From positions 1 to 61,441 of the forward strand of contig NZ_JAIQLH010000007.1 in the NCBI RefSeq assembly GCF_020037025.1: a stretch of 61,441 nucleotides of DNA, given 5' to 3'. The notes beneath the pieces were generated by a model that did no database searches, was not told where the DNA came from, and worked only from the letters and a program-made list of their open reading frames with translations. Of this stretch, positions 29,796 through 40,990 are shown piece by piece (position 1 is the stretch's first letter; the number at the start of each line of letters is the position of its first letter). Both the position numbers and the translations under genes were made by a program. This DNA is from Streptomyces huiliensis (GTDB lineage: Bacteria > Actinomycetota > Actinomycetes > Streptomycetales > Streptomycetaceae).

Positions 29796-30931
29796 GGCTG
29801 CACCAAGGGGCGGAGGTCGCTGAAGCGGCGGGCTCCGATGCCGTTGACCTGGCGGAGGTCGGACACCGAGCGGAAGCCGCCGTGCTCGGTGCGGTAGTCG
29901 ACGATGTGCTGGGCCAGGACCGGGCCCACGCCCGGTAGCGCGTCCAGTTGGTCCACCGTTGCCGCGTTGAGGCTCAGTGGGCCGTTCGCGCCTGTTCGGA
30001 GGCCGGTGCCCGTCGGGCTCGAACCGGGGGCGGTGGGCGGTGGATTGGGGGGCGTCGGGCCGGTGCCCGGGGGTGCTCCGACGACGATCTGCTCGCCGTC
30101 CGCGAGGACGCGGGCGCGGTTGAGCCCGGCCATGTCGACGCCGGGGCTCGCGCCGCCCGCCGCTTCCAGCGCGTCCACGACGCGGGAGCCGAGGGGCAGT
30201 CGCTGGATGCCGGGGTGCCGTACCTTGCCCGAGACGTCGACCACCACTCCCCCGGTGCTCGGGGCCGCCGCGCCGGCCGGTGTGGCCGGTACGGCTGCCG
30301 CTGGGGCGGGTGGCGGTGCGCCCGGCCGGGAGCGGGCTGACGGCAGGGGCGCCGCCACGGGGGTCTCGCGGACGGGGGCCGGGACGGTTCGTGGTCTTCC
30401 CGTCCAGAAGTGGAAGGCGGCGAAGAGGCCGGCGGCGACGAGGACGAGTGCGAGGGCGGCGAGGGTTCTGGTTTCGATGCCGCAGCGGAGTTGGAACCAG
30501 AGGGGCAGTCGTTCCTGGAGTGCGAGGCGCCAGCGGGTGGTGCATGGGAGGGGGGCGGGGTTCGCCTCCGCCGGGCGGGGGTTGGGGAGGGTGGTGCGGT
30601 TCGTCTCCGTCCGCGGCCGTTCCGTCGTTCCGGTGTGCGTGCCGCGGCCCGGGCCGGATCCTGCTCGGCAGCTTCCGCGAGGGCGGCGGGACGGGCGGCC
30701 CGGCGGGCGGTCGGGGCGGGGGGAGCGGTCTCGGGCGGGTCTTGGTGCTGTGGGGTGGGTGGGTGGTGCGGCGTTCATCAGCGCGGAGGCGCGGTCGCGG
30801 AGGGCGGTGTCGGGGGTGGGAGCGGGGGCGGGGGCGGGGGCGGGGGCGGGGGCGGGGGCGGGGGCGGGGGCGGGGGCGGGGGCGGCTTCCGGGTGGGGTG
30901 TGGCTGCTTCGAATGCTGCCGTCGTGGTCAT
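29792..30931 (-). CDS. comEA: ComEA-like DNA-binding membrane protein
   Basis: A 379-residue protein. An N-terminal Ala/Pro repeat (about residues 16-38, encoded by GGGGGC hexamers) leads a long Pro-rich cytoplasmic region. A single membrane helix (LAALALVLVAAGLFAAFHFW) lies near residue 160. An SLBB domain follows (VVVDVSGKVRHPGIQRLP), and a C-terminal double helix-hairpin-helix ends it (LNAATVDQLDALPGVGPVLA, GFRSVSDLRQVNGIGARR). It binds double-stranded DNA outside the membrane in competent bacteria. It overlaps comEC by four bases. The Pro-rich N-terminal extension is unusually long for the family. Confidence 0.92.
   Translation of the reverse strand: MTTTAAFEAATPHPEAAPAPAPAPAPAPAPAPAPAPAPTPDTALRDRASALMNAAPPTHPTAPRPARDRSPRPDRPPGRPSRRPRGSCRAGSGPGRGTHTGTTERPRTETNRTTLPNPRPAEANPAPLPCTTRWRLALQERLPLWFQLRCGIETRTLAALALVLVAAGLFAAFHFWTGRPRTVPAPVRETPVAAPLPSARSRPGAPPPAPAAAVPATPAGAAAPSTGGVVVDVSGKVRHPGIQRLPLGSRVVDALEAAGGASPGVDMAGLNRARVLADGEQIVVGAPPGTGPTPPNPPPTAPGSSPTGTGLRTGANGPLSLNAATVDQLDALPGVGPVLAQHIVDYRTEHGGFRSVSDLRQVNGIGARRFSDLRPLVQP
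30822..30883. repeat. GGGGGC hexamer tract in comEA
   Basis: About ten perfect copies of GGGGGC lie on the plus strand and encode an Ala-Pro repeat near the ComEA N-terminus. Each unit is two codons, so changes in copy number keep the frame. The G-runs could form four-stranded structures in the non-template strand. Confidence 0.9.
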
Positions 30932-31307
30932 GGGAGTTGACGGTAGGGGGGTGCGGTGCGGCTTGCTGATCTTGAGTAAATCCCGTGGACAGAGCCGGCG
31001 TTGTGGATAACTTCGTCACTCGATCGGTGGGTGGTGGTGATGGTTGCGGTAGGTGGTGGGTGAGGGAGGTTGCCCCAGCCCCGCCCTTTCACCGTTTCTT
31101 CGGGGGCTCCGCCCCCGTGCCCCCGATCAGCGGCTGCGCCGCTTCGTCCTCAAACGCCGGACGGGCTGAAGGGCGCCCCCGGCGCCCTGTCGTGCAACTG
31201 CGCGTTTCGTCAAAGCACGGCTGCGCCCAGCCCTCCGCAAGCCGCCACCCGGCCGCCGCATAGCCTCCCCGGACCACCGCCATCACAACTGCGGGACCGA
31301 CCACCCC
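30932..31307. other. Non-coding gap between comEA and degV
   Basis: No gene is supported in these 376 bases. It holds the comEA upstream region, a single TTATCCACA 9-mer on the minus strand at 31002-31010 that equals a DnaA-box consensus, and an intergenic repeat copy at about 31070-31170. The rest is simple GC- and C-rich sequence. Confidence 0.6.
31070..31170 (-). repeat. Streptomycete intergenic repeat, copy 3
   Basis: On the minus strand it reads AGCCCGTCCGGCGTTTGAGG, then ACGAAGCGGC, a GGGGGCGGAGCCCCC hairpin and AAAGGGCGGGGCTGGGGCAA. The order matches the other copies, but it lacks the GGGGGTACCCCC core and has a diverged GCGGCGCAGCCGC hairpin. Confidence 0.65.
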
Positions 31308-32153
31308 CTACCGCGCCGACACCACCACCCCCAGCAACCCCGGCCCCGTATGCGCCCCGATCACCGCCCCCACCTCGCTCACATGCAACTCCCCCAACCC
31401 CGGCACCCGTTCGCGAAGACGCTCCGCCAGCTGATCGGCCCGGTCCGGGGCGGCCAGGTGGTGGACGGCGATGTCCACGGGGGTGGAGCCGGCGTGGGTG
31501 AGGGCGATTTCCTCCAGGCGGGCCACGGCCCGGGAGGCTGTGCGGACCTTTTCTCGTAGGTCGATGCGGCCGTCGACGAGCTGGAGCAGGGGCTTGACGG
31601 CCAGCGCGGAGCCGAGCAGGGCCTGGGCCGTGCCGATGCGGCCTCCTCGGCGCAGGTAGTCGAGGGTGTCGACGTAGAAGAAGGCGGCCGTGCCCGCCGC
31701 CCGCTTCTCGGCGGCGGCCACCGCCTCGTCGAGTGTGCCGCCGGCCGCGGCCGTGTCGGCGGCGGCCAGGGCGCAGAAGCCGAGGGCCATCGCCACCATG
31801 CCGGTGTCGACGACCCGGACGGGGACGGGTGCCTCCCGCGCCGCGAGCAGCGCGGCGTCGTAGGTGCCGGAGATCTCGGCGGACAGGTGGAGGGAGACCA
31901 CACCCTCGGCGCCGGATTCGGCCGCCGCCCGGTAGGCCGCCGCGAAGACCTCGGGAGTGGGCCGGGACGTCGTCACCGGCCGGCGTTTCTGCAGGGCGTG
32001 GGCGACCGAGCGGGCGGAGATCTCGGTGCCCTCTTCGAGGGCCGTGTCGCCCAGGACCACCGTCAGCGGCACGGACGTGATGCCGTGCCGCTCCATCGCC
32101 CGCTGGGGCAGGTAGGCCGTGGAATCGGTGACGATCGCGACATGGCGGGACAT
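31308..32153 (-). CDS. DegV family fatty-acid-binding protein
   Basis: A 281-residue DegV-fold protein. The first motif is VTDSTAYLPQ, then TSRPTPEVF and LHLSAEISGTYDAALLAA, the usual fatty-acid head-group site. DegV (FakB-like) proteins present fatty acids to a kinase; whether this one does is not shown here. ATG 32153 (MSRHVAIVTDS) is the family start. The end VSEVGAVIGAHTGPGLLGVV is complete. Confidence 0.92.
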   Translation of the reverse strand: MSRHVAIVTDSTAYLPQRAMERHGITSVPLTVVLGDTALEEGTEISARSVAHALQKRRPVTTSRPTPEVFAAAYRAAAESGAEGVVSLHLSAEISGTYDAALLAAREAPVPVRVVDTGMVAMALGFCALAAADTAAAGGTLDEAVAAAEKRAAGTAAFFYVDTLDYLRRGGRIGTAQALLGSALAVKPLLQLVDGRIDLREKVRTASRAVARLEEIALTHAGSTPVDIAVHHLAAPDRADQLAERLRERVPGLGELHVSEVGAVIGAHTGPGLLGVVVSAR

Positions 32154-32249
32154 GAACCGGAGGTTACCCGTACGACGGCGGGGCAAGCAGCCCGGGCCGG
32201 AATGGTGATCGTTTCGGATCGCGGAGGCGGTCCTCGGGTCGGCCCGGGG

Positions 32250-33011
32250 TCAGCTCGTGCTCTCGGGGTGTCCGTTCTTCTGCCACTTCTCCCAGGGGCG
32301 GGCGTCCTTCCGCCACCTGTCCCGTCCCGCTATCGCCGGCCGCTCGGGCTCGGGGTCCGAAGACGGGGCCGAAGAGGGGGCCGAGGCCGAAACCGGGGCC
32401 GAAGGCGCGTCCGGCGGCACCGCCCCCACCGCCGTACCGGCGGCCCCCTCAGCCTCCTCGGCGTCCACCGGCGCCCAATGCCGCAGCGCCCCCGCCTCCA
32501 TGCGGATCTGCTCGCTGAGGTCCGCCAGATCGTCGTCCGAGAACCGGCGCGCGCGGTCCTGGGCGGCCCAGCGCAGCGAGTCCGCCGCCTCGCGGATGCG
32601 CTCGGTGCGCTCGCGCATCTCGGGGAGGGCGGCGTCGACCCGGCTCCGGCTGGGCTCGGTCTCCAGCCGCCGGAGGTCGTCGTCCAGCTCGTGGCCGTGG
32701 GCGCTCAGGCGCTCGAAGAGGGCGAGGGACTCGGAGAGCGACGGGTCGTCGGGCGCGCGCAGGCGGAGCGCCTCCTGCGTGGCCCGCATGGTCGTCCGCA
32801 GGGAGAGGCGCAGCTGGGCCACCTCGCCCGCGGCGCCCGGCACGGTGTACTGCCGGGCCTTGAGGCGGGTGTCCTCCACCGTGCGCCGGGCCTGGGTCAC
32901 CGTCCGGTCCACGCCGCGCTTGACGGCCTTCACGGTGCGGACCGTCGCGACCACGGCGAGGGCGACGAGGACCGCGAAGATCAGGGCGATGATCACGGCC
33001 GCGGCTTCCAT
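32250..33011 (-). CDS. Membrane-anchored coiled-coil protein, unknown function
   Basis: A 253-residue protein with one N-terminal membrane helix (AAAVIIALIFAVLVALAVVA). A long charged helical region rich in Arg, Glu and Leu (about residues 30-190) is likely a coiled coil. The C-terminal tail is rich in Ala, Pro and Ser. Most of the protein would face the cytoplasm. It lies between leuS and degV on the same strand. No family name is recognized. Confidence 0.78.
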   Translation of the reverse strand: MEAAAVIIALIFAVLVALAVVATVRTVKAVKRGVDRTVTQARRTVEDTRLKARQYTVPGAAGEVAQLRLSLRTTMRATQEALRLRAPDDPSLSESLALFERLSAHGHELDDDLRRLETEPSRSRVDAALPEMRERTERIREAADSLRWAAQDRARRFSDDDLADLSEQIRMEAGALRHWAPVDAEEAEGAAGTAVGAVPPDAPSAPVSASAPSSAPSSDPEPERPAIAGRDRWRKDARPWEKWQKNGHPESTS

Positions 33012-33130
33012 GGGCGCTCCTCGGCGGGCTCGGGTACGGACGACCGGTCGGCAGGCCGGCGGACGGGCCGCCCGGCGGCGTCCCCCGGCCGGTTCACGGG
33101 TTCTTGAGGCACCTCTCCACGGTAAACGGC

Positions 33131-33173
33131 ACGGGCAGGCCGTGGGTTCCCGTGGAACCCCCAACCTGCCCGT
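33131..33173 (-). terminator. Hairpin after leuS, probable terminator
   Basis: A nested stem: ACGGGCAGG pairs with CCTGCCCGT, and inside it GGGTTCC pairs with GGAACCC. A second small stem (AGGGG AAA CCCCT) lies just beside it. The location 40 bases beyond the leuS stop suggests transcription termination, although the T-tract is weak. Confidence 0.65.
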
Positions 33174-33213
33174 AGGGGAAACCCCTGACAAGACCCACAC
33201 CGGGGCCGAGCGG

Positions 33214-36090
<2,877 letters not shown>

Positions 36091-36170
36091 CGTCCTCAAA
36101 GCTCCATCGATCGTCGTCTCTGCCTGCGGTCGCGCTACGGTCCCCGGATCCTCCACCGGATCCGGAAACG

Positions 36171-36195
36171 AAAAATCCCCTCGCACAGGAGGGGA
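36171..36195 (-). terminator. Attenuator terminator of the leuS leader
   Basis: On the minus strand, TCCCCTC CTGTGC GAGGGGA is followed by TTTTT, a classic Rho-independent terminator. That is rare in this high-GC sequence. It lies between the leucine leader peptide and the leuS start, so it can cut transcription before the gene. Confidence 0.85.
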
Positions 36196-36208
36196 CGCCG
36201 CGCCGATG

Positions 36209-36226
36209 CCGACCCTTATCGGTCGG
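36209..36226 (-). other. Leader hairpin between peptide and attenuator
   Basis: CCGACC GATAAG GGTCGG forms a six-base-pair stem with a six-base loop. It is directly after the leader peptide stop and before the attenuator, the position where a competing or pausing structure is expected in ribosome-mediated attenuation. Confidence 0.55.
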
Positions 36227-36232
36227 GATTGA

Positions 36233-36271
36233 TCAGCGCGGCTCGCTAAGCAGGAGGCGTACGGCACGCAT
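36233..36271 (-). CDS. Leucine leader peptide of leuS
   Basis: A 12-residue open frame, [12 protein letters not shown], ends with TGA at 36233-36235. It has three leucine codons in a row (CTC CTG CTT); CTT is rare in Streptomyces. A -10-like TAACCT lies six bases before the ATG, so the mRNA may begin at the ATG itself (leaderless). Followed by a hairpin and a true terminator, this is a textbook amino-acid attenuator. Ribosome stalling at low charged tRNA-Leu would let transcription go on into leuS. Confidence 0.8.
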   Translation of the reverse strand: MRAVRLLLSEPR

Positions 36272-36277
36272 GGAGTC

Positions 36278-36283
36278 AGGTTA
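36278..36283 (-). promoter_or_regulatory. Predicted -10 box for the leaderless leuS leader
   Basis: TAACCT on the minus strand, six bases from the leader ATG at 36271. No convincing -35 is seen at the usual distance. The position would place the transcript start on the A of the ATG. Confidence 0.45.
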
Positions 36284-36331
36284 CCGCAGGGGCCCCGAGG
36301 CCCGCACAGAGCCCGGAGGCCGGTGCGGCGG

Positions 36332-36372
36332 GCCTCGGCGGCCGTCAAGCGGCCGGGCGCTCCCGCCGAGGC
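36332..36372 (-). terminator. Probable terminator after the S53 peptidase
   Basis: GCCTCGGCGG pairs with CCGCCGAGGC across a 21-base loop that has its own small GGCCG stem. It starts 20 bases past the peptidase stop. There is no clear T-run. Confidence 0.5.
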
Positions 36373-36391
36373 GACGGCGCCCGGCCTCCCC

Positions 36392-38377
36392 CTAGCGCCG
36401 GTGCCCCGGCACGTACGACGTGACGTAGTCGCGCCCCGGCGAGCCCACGCCGGTCACGTCGTCGTAGCCGACCGTCGCCGAGAGTGACCCGTCGTCGCCC
36501 ATGCTCCGCAGCGACACGGTGGTGCCGCCCTTGGCGTCGACGCCGTTGACGAAGTCGACGCGGACGTTGCCGATGCCCCGGCCCCGGCCCAGCGGGTGGT
36601 CGGTGACGTCGTGGTACGCGGCGGTGCCGTAGCGGTCGTAGATGCCCGGGTTGGCGAAGCCGATCGGCACGCCGTGCCGGGCCTGCTGGGCGAGCGCCTG
36701 CACGCCGGCGATCACCGGGGCGGCGAGCGAGGTGCCGCCGATGCGGTACTCGCCGTACTTCACGGACTTGTCCGGGAAGGTCTGCGTCTGGCCGACCAGG
36801 AAGCCGGTGGTCGAGTCGGCGACCGCCGCGATGTCCGGCCCGACGCGCATCGGCTTGGCCGCGCCGCCCGCCTTGGCGAGCGCGTCGGGGACCACGCCGC
36901 GCTGGTAGAAGGGCTGCTCGAAGAGCTTGCTGGTGCCGCCGCCGGCCCCGCCGGTGAACTCACCCGGGAAGCCGCTCCAGGTCCGCCCGTCCTTCGACAG
37001 CGGCGCCTTGTGAGTGCCCCAGCCGGTCTCCCACAGATAGCGGTCGCCCTTGCCGACGGCCAGCGAGGTGCCGCCCACAGAGGTCACCCACGGCGAGTTG
37101 GCCGGGGTGTCGACCGTCTTCTCGCCGTGCTTGTGGCTGTTGTCGCCGTCGTCGCCGGACGAGAAGTAGAAGCCGATGCCCTCCACGGCGCCCTGCTGGA
37201 AGACGTGGTCGTAGGCGGCGGCGATGTCCGGCGTCTCGTGGGTCTCGATGTCGCTCCAGGAGTTGGAGACGATGTCGGCCAGCCGGTTGTCGACGATCTT
37301 GTGCAGCGAGTCGATCAGGTCGTCGTCCTGGCAGGAGGCGCCGGCCACGTAGACGATGTCCGACTCGGGGGCCACCGCGTGCACGGCCTCGATGTCGAGG
37401 GTCTCCTCGCCGTACCAGCCGGCCGCGTCGCACTCCTCGGGCGAGCCGTGCTTCCAGTCGGCGGGCAGCACCTGGGAGAACTGGCCCTTGCGGTACGGCT
37501 TGTCGCCGTTGCGCTTCGCGTACGTCTCGATGTCCTTGGCGATCGTCGGCGAGGCGTACGCGTCGGTGATCGCGACCGTGACGCCCTTGCCGGTGAAGCT
37601 CTTGGCGCCGTACGCGGCCCGCAGTTGCTTGCCGGTGTAGCCCTTGATCGCGTACGGGGCGTGGCCGCCGTAGGCCGACGGCAGGCTCTTGTTCACGTTC
37701 GAGCCGTAGTACGTCGAGAACGGACCGGAGTTGGCGAAGGCGGCGCTCGGTCCGGGCAGCGTCTCGTCCCGGTGGGCGCGCCGCGGGGCGTCGTCGAGGC
37801 CGACGACGGTGAGGACCGCGCCGTGCAGGGAGGCGGGGACGGAGGCGGTCGAGGACGGCGCGTGGTACGTCCGGCCGTCCTTGGCGTAGTCGTGCAGCGA
37901 GGTGCCGAACGCCTTCCGCACCGCCGCCGCGTCACCGGTGACGGTGACGTAGTGCTCGTTGGTGCCGGTCACCTTGAGGCCCGCGGACTTCAGCCATCCG
38001 GTGACCTCGGTTATCTGCCCCTTGGTCGGGCCGAAACGATCCTTCGCCTGGCGGGCCGTCAGGTACTTGCCGTAGGCGGCGGACCGGGGGTCGGAGACGG
38101 CCCGGGCGTAGGCGGCGAGCCCCTTGGCGTCCCGGCCGGCGAGGTAGACGCGGGCGGTGACGGCCTTCTTCGCCGGTGTGGTGCCCCGGTCGGCCGCGGC
38201 CGTGGCCCAGGCGGGCTTGGTGCCGGCCAGGGACTGACGGGCGGGCGGTCCGCTGTCGGCACCGGCGGCGGGCGCGCCGAGCGCCAGCGCCCCGGCCACC
38301 AGGGGCAGCGCGGCGGCCAGGGCCAGGGCCGCGCGTGCTCCGGAACGGCGGGCCCGGCGAGAACGGCGAGATCTCAT
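36392..38377 (-). CDS. Secreted S53 (sedolisin) family peptidase with activation domain
   Basis: A 661-residue secreted pro-protease. The N-terminus has a signal of the Arg-rich Tat/Sec type ([20 protein letters not shown]). The Pro-kumamolisin activation domain (about residues 70-200) follows, then the catalytic domain. Catalytic residues are visible. Glu and Asp lie in [10 protein letters not shown] (near 330), the oxyanion Asp in SSGDDGDN (about 410), and the nucleophile Ser in [13 protein letters not shown] (about 560). The calcium site lies near the end ([10 protein letters not shown]). It is an acid-active endopeptidase family. The gene is followed by a hairpin. Confidence 0.93.
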   Translation of the reverse strand: MRSRRSRRARRSGARAALALAAALPLVAGALALGAPAAGADSGPPARQSLAGTKPAWATAAADRGTTPAKKAVTARVYLAGRDAKGLAAYARAVSDPRSAAYGKYLTARQAKDRFGPTKGQITEVTGWLKSAGLKVTGTNEHYVTVTGDAAAVRKAFGTSLHDYAKDGRTYHAPSSTASVPASLHGAVLTVVGLDDAPRRAHRDETLPGPSAAFANSGPFSTYYGSNVNKSLPSAYGGHAPYAIKGYTGKQLRAAYGAKSFTGKGVTVAITDAYASPTIAKDIETYAKRNGDKPYRKGQFSQVLPADWKHGSPEECDAAGWYGEETLDIEAVHAVAPESDIVYVAGASCQDDDLIDSLHKIVDNRLADIVSNSWSDIETHETPDIAAAYDHVFQQGAVEGIGFYFSSGDDGDNSHKHGEKTVDTPANSPWVTSVGGTSLAVGKGDRYLWETGWGTHKAPLSKDGRTWSGFPGEFTGGAGGGTSKLFEQPFYQRGVVPDALAKAGGAAKPMRVGPDIAAVADSTTGFLVGQTQTFPDKSVKYGEYRIGGTSLAAPVIAGVQALAQQARHGVPIGFANPGIYDRYGTAAYHDVTDHPLGRGRGIGNVRVDFVNGVDAKGGTTVSLRSMGDDGSLSATVGYDDVTGVGSPGRDYVTSYVPGHRR

Positions 38378-38580
38378 AAAACCCCCTGCGATGCGATGAG
38401 TCGCGTGTGGTCGTGCGTGACGGCCGCGTCGGAAGCGGCGCGCGCACGGAACGTCACTCTTTCGGCGAACGGTTCATGCAGGGGACATGCGTTCGCCAAC
38501 AAGCGGGCAAGGAACGGTCATGGACATGCAAGAAGCGGCATGCGAGAAGCGCACGATCACGACGGGGTGGGCACACAACG

Positions 38581-38610
38581 AAAAGCGGGCCGCCCTTTCG
38601 GACGACCCGC
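38581..38610 (-). terminator. Terminator of the first tRNA-Ala
   Basis: On the minus strand, GCGGG ... CCCGC with an inner GCC/GGC match is followed by TTTTC. It lies about 11 bases after the tRNA 3' end, in the expected position. Confidence 0.7.
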
Positions 38611-38620
38611 TCATCTCCTG

Positions 38621-38693
38621 TGGAGCTAAGGAGAATTGAACTCCTGACCTCCTGCATGCCATGCAGGCGCTCTACCAACTGAGCTATAGCCCC
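38621..38693 (-). tRNA. tRNA-Ala (anticodon GGC), copy 1
   Basis: A 73-base cloverleaf. The acceptor stem is GGGGCTA paired with TAGCTCC, the D arm GCTCAGTTGGTAGAGC, the anticodon arm CCTGC ATGGCAT GCAGG with anticodon GGC, and the T arm AGGAGTTCAATTCTCCT. No CCA is encoded. The sequence is identical to the copy at 42111-42183. A possible promoter on the minus strand has TTGGCA at 38785-38790 and TAATGT at 38760-38765. Confidence 0.95.
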
Positions 38694-38884
38694 TTGTTCT
38701 GTTGTCGTCACCCGGGCTTTCCCGCCGTTTCCGGCCGGTTCCCCCTGGCGACATCGACTACATTACACGGACCCCCCTGCCATCTGCCAAATCGGTGGTT
38801 CCGGTGACCGGTTTCGCCCGATTTGCCCGCCGGTTCCGATCTTCCCGCAGCCGCGTCGGACTCTCAGGCGATCACATCGAGCCC

Positions 38885-39118
38885 TTACGCGGTAGCGAAC
38901 GAATAGAACCGCTTCAGAGCGCAGTGCTCGTCGAGCAGCCGCCCGTAGATCGGTTCACCCTCCAGTTCGCGGTAGGTCTCGATGGGGTCGCCTTTTATGA
39001 TCAGCGCCCGCGCGCATTCGACACACCAGTACTGGTAGTCGGCGTTGACCGGTTCCATGTCGCGAACGATGGGCGTCCCGCTGCCGCACCAGTCGCATTT
39101 CCGGCTGTGTGCACCCAT
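38885..39118 (-). CDS. Small zinc-ribbon-like protein
   Basis: A 77-residue protein with two Cys pairs, CDWC (residues 8-11) and CVEC (32-35), likely binding one zinc ion. The second half is helical (GDPIETYRELEGEPIYGRLL). No catalytic motif is seen. It starts at ATG 39118, only four bases after the stop of the other zinc-ribbon gene, so the two are probably cotranscribed. The function is unknown. Confidence 0.75.
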   Translation of the reverse strand: MGAHSRKCDWCGSGTPIVRDMEPVNADYQYWCVECARALIIKGDPIETYRELEGEPIYGRLLDEHCALKRFYSFATA

Positions 39119-39122
39119 TCAC

Positions 39123-39320
39123 TCAGCTCCAGCTGTGGCCGCAGGCCGTGCAGACGTACGAAACACCGCCGTTGTCGCCGAGCACCTGGGCCACCTGGGC
39201 GGATCCACAAGCCGGGCACTGGAGGGCGGTCACTCCGGGAAGACCGGGAGATTCGGGAAGGCCGGGAGATCCGGGAAGACCAGGAAGGGCGTCGGTCGTC
39301 GCGAACACGCACACCGGCAT
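39123..39320 (-). CDS. Small zinc-ribbon protein with Pro-Gly repeat
   Basis: A 65-residue protein. The central stretch LPGLPGSPGLPESPGLPG is a collagen-like Gly/Pro repeat. The C-terminal zinc ribbon is CPACGSAQ ... CTACGHSW. ATG 39320 gives MPVCVFATTD. It is directly upstream of the gene at 38885-39118 on the same strand. Such small ribbons may bind nucleic acid, but no role can be assigned. Confidence 0.72.
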   Translation of the reverse strand: MPVCVFATTDALPGLPGSPGLPESPGLPGVTALQCPACGSAQVAQVLGDNGGVSYVCTACGHSWS

Positions 39321-39388
39321 GTCAGTTTCCCTCCCCTTCACCCCGTCCGCGCCCGGCCGTCCGATTCTGCCACGGGACGGGCGCCAGG

Positions 39389-40879
39389 TCAGCGCCCCCG
39401 GTGCGGGAAGGCCGTCCCCACCGCGGCCACCGCCGTCCCCGCCAGGGCCAGCGAGGTGATCCACACCCCGTGCGCCGAGGAGGCCCCAGCCCCGCCCCCC
39501 GCCTCGGCGAGGTAGACGGCGCCGTACACGGCCACCCCGGTGAGCAGACCGAGCTGGCTCGTCGTGGTCAGCAGCCCGCTGGCGTCCGCCGCGTGCTCCG
39601 GCCGCACCCCGGCCAGCGTACGGCCGAGCGTCGGGCTGAAGGCGAGGCCGAGCCCGCCCCCACCGCCCAGCAGCACCGCGTACAGCCACAGGCCGCCGGC
39701 CCCGCCGTCACCGCCGTCCCGCAGGACGAGCCCGGTGCCCGCGAAGGAGACCGCCGCCAGCAACAGGCCGACCGTGGGCAGGGCGCCGTGCCAACGCTCG
39801 GGAAGCCTCCGCCAGTTGAGGCCGACGGCGCCGAAGGCCACCGCCGTGGGCAGGAAGGTCAGCCCGGTGCGCAGCGGCCCGAAGCCCAGCCCGCTCTGCA
39901 GGTGCAGGGAGAGCGACAGGAGGACGCCGGCGTTCATCGCCATGGTGAGCCCGAGCCGCGCCACCGCCCGCGGCACCCCGGGCGCCCGCAGCACCACGGG
40001 GGCGATCAGCGGCGCCCCGCCGCGGCGGGCCAGCCGCGCCTCGTACCCGGCGAAGACCGCCGCGAGCAGGGCGCAGAGCGCGAACGACAGCCAGGTCCAC
40101 AGCGGCCAGTCCTGCTCCTCGCCCAGCACCATCGGCACCGTGAAGCACATGACCGCCGCCGCGAGGAGCACCAGGCCCGGCAGGTCGAGCCCCCGCGCGC
40201 GCTCCCCGGCGCGCGGCTCGTCGCGGGGCATCAACCGGATGCCCAAGAGGAGGAGCAGCAGCCCGATCGGCACGTTGACCAGGAAGACCGGCCGCCAGGT
40301 CCAGCCGAACAGGTCCGCGTCGATCAGCAGCCCGCCGACGATCATCCCGATCGCGGCGCCGGAGGCGATCACGGCCGAGAAGAGACCGAGCGCCCGCGCC
40401 CGCGCGGGACCGTCGTAGGTGCGCTGGATCAGGCTCAGCACCTGCGGCAGCATCACGGCCGCACCGGCGCCCTGGACGAAGCGGAAGGCGATCAGCCCGC
40501 CGGCGCCGTCGGCCAGCCCGCAGAGCAGCGAGGCCAGGGTGAACAGGGCGAGTCCGGCGAGGAAGACCCGCCGGTGGCCGTGGCGGGCACCGAGCCGGGC
40601 GCCGGTGATCAGCAGGACCGCGTAGCTGATCGTGTAGCCGGCCACGATCAGTTGCAGCCCGGAACCGGACGCGTGCAGTTCGCTCCGGATGGTCGCGGTG
40701 GCGACGTTGACCACGAACGAGTCGAGGATCGCCATGAACTGGCCGACCAGCACGATCAGCAGCAACCAGCCCGGCCGCGCGGATCTGCCGGAGCGGCCCG
40801 GGCCGGGGCCGTTGTCAGTGGGGCCCGCTTCACTGGGACCGGGAACGGATGTCGTCCGGGGGGACGGGATCGTGGACAT
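39389..40879 (-). CDS. MFS drug-export transporter, DHA2/EmrB-QacA type
   Basis: A 496-residue multi-pass exporter. The first helix has the signature FMAILDSFVVNVATATI; motif A is ARLGARHGHRRVFLAG; the motif-C-like stretch is SGAAIGMIVGGLLID. The N-terminal 35 residues are a Pro/Gly/Ser-rich cytoplasmic segment. ATG 40879 is used; a GTG two codons upstream is possible. It is divergent from the MmyB-type regulator that starts about 110 bases away, so it is probably that regulator's target. The same arrangement occurs at the left end of the window. Confidence 0.9.
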   Translation of the reverse strand: MSTIPSPRTTSVPGPSEAGPTDNGPGPGRSGRSARPGWLLLIVLVGQFMAILDSFVVNVATATIRSELHASGSGLQLIVAGYTISYAVLLITGARLGARHGHRRVFLAGLALFTLASLLCGLADGAGGLIAFRFVQGAGAAVMLPQVLSLIQRTYDGPARARALGLFSAVIASGAAIGMIVGGLLIDADLFGWTWRPVFLVNVPIGLLLLLLGIRLMPRDEPRAGERARGLDLPGLVLLAAAVMCFTVPMVLGEEQDWPLWTWLSFALCALLAAVFAGYEARLARRGGAPLIAPVVLRAPGVPRAVARLGLTMAMNAGVLLSLSLHLQSGLGFGPLRTGLTFLPTAVAFGAVGLNWRRLPERWHGALPTVGLLLAAVSFAGTGLVLRDGGDGGAGGLWLYAVLLGGGGGLGLAFSPTLGRTLAGVRPEHAADASGLLTTTSQLGLLTGVAVYGAVYLAEAGGGAGASSAHGVWITSLALAGTAVAAVGTAFPHRGR

Positions 40880-40990
40880 GCCCACAGGCTGTGTCCGACC
40901 GGGTACGGGTGGCGAGAGCCCCTCTCACCTATTACCAGCAGCACCTGGCGGCATCCCCGCGCCGGGATGACCATGGGGGACGTGACGACG

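Noticed and set aside
26700..31019. One giant minus-strand frame over comEA, comEC and holA taken as one protein
   Set aside because: comEA is in another frame and has its own start and stop; the upstream part of the long frame is an Arg/Pro-rich shadow of the comEA gene. Only the comEC-holA joint is a real question.
36091..36391. T-box riboswitch upstream of leuS
   Set aside because: No T-box core or specifier loop is seen. The short peptide with three Leu codons and a terminator explains the region better.
38454..38711. Open frames running through both tRNA-Ala genes, coding for VERLHGMQEVRSS
   Set aside because: The peptide is only the translation of the tRNA complement; both loci are clear cloverleafs.
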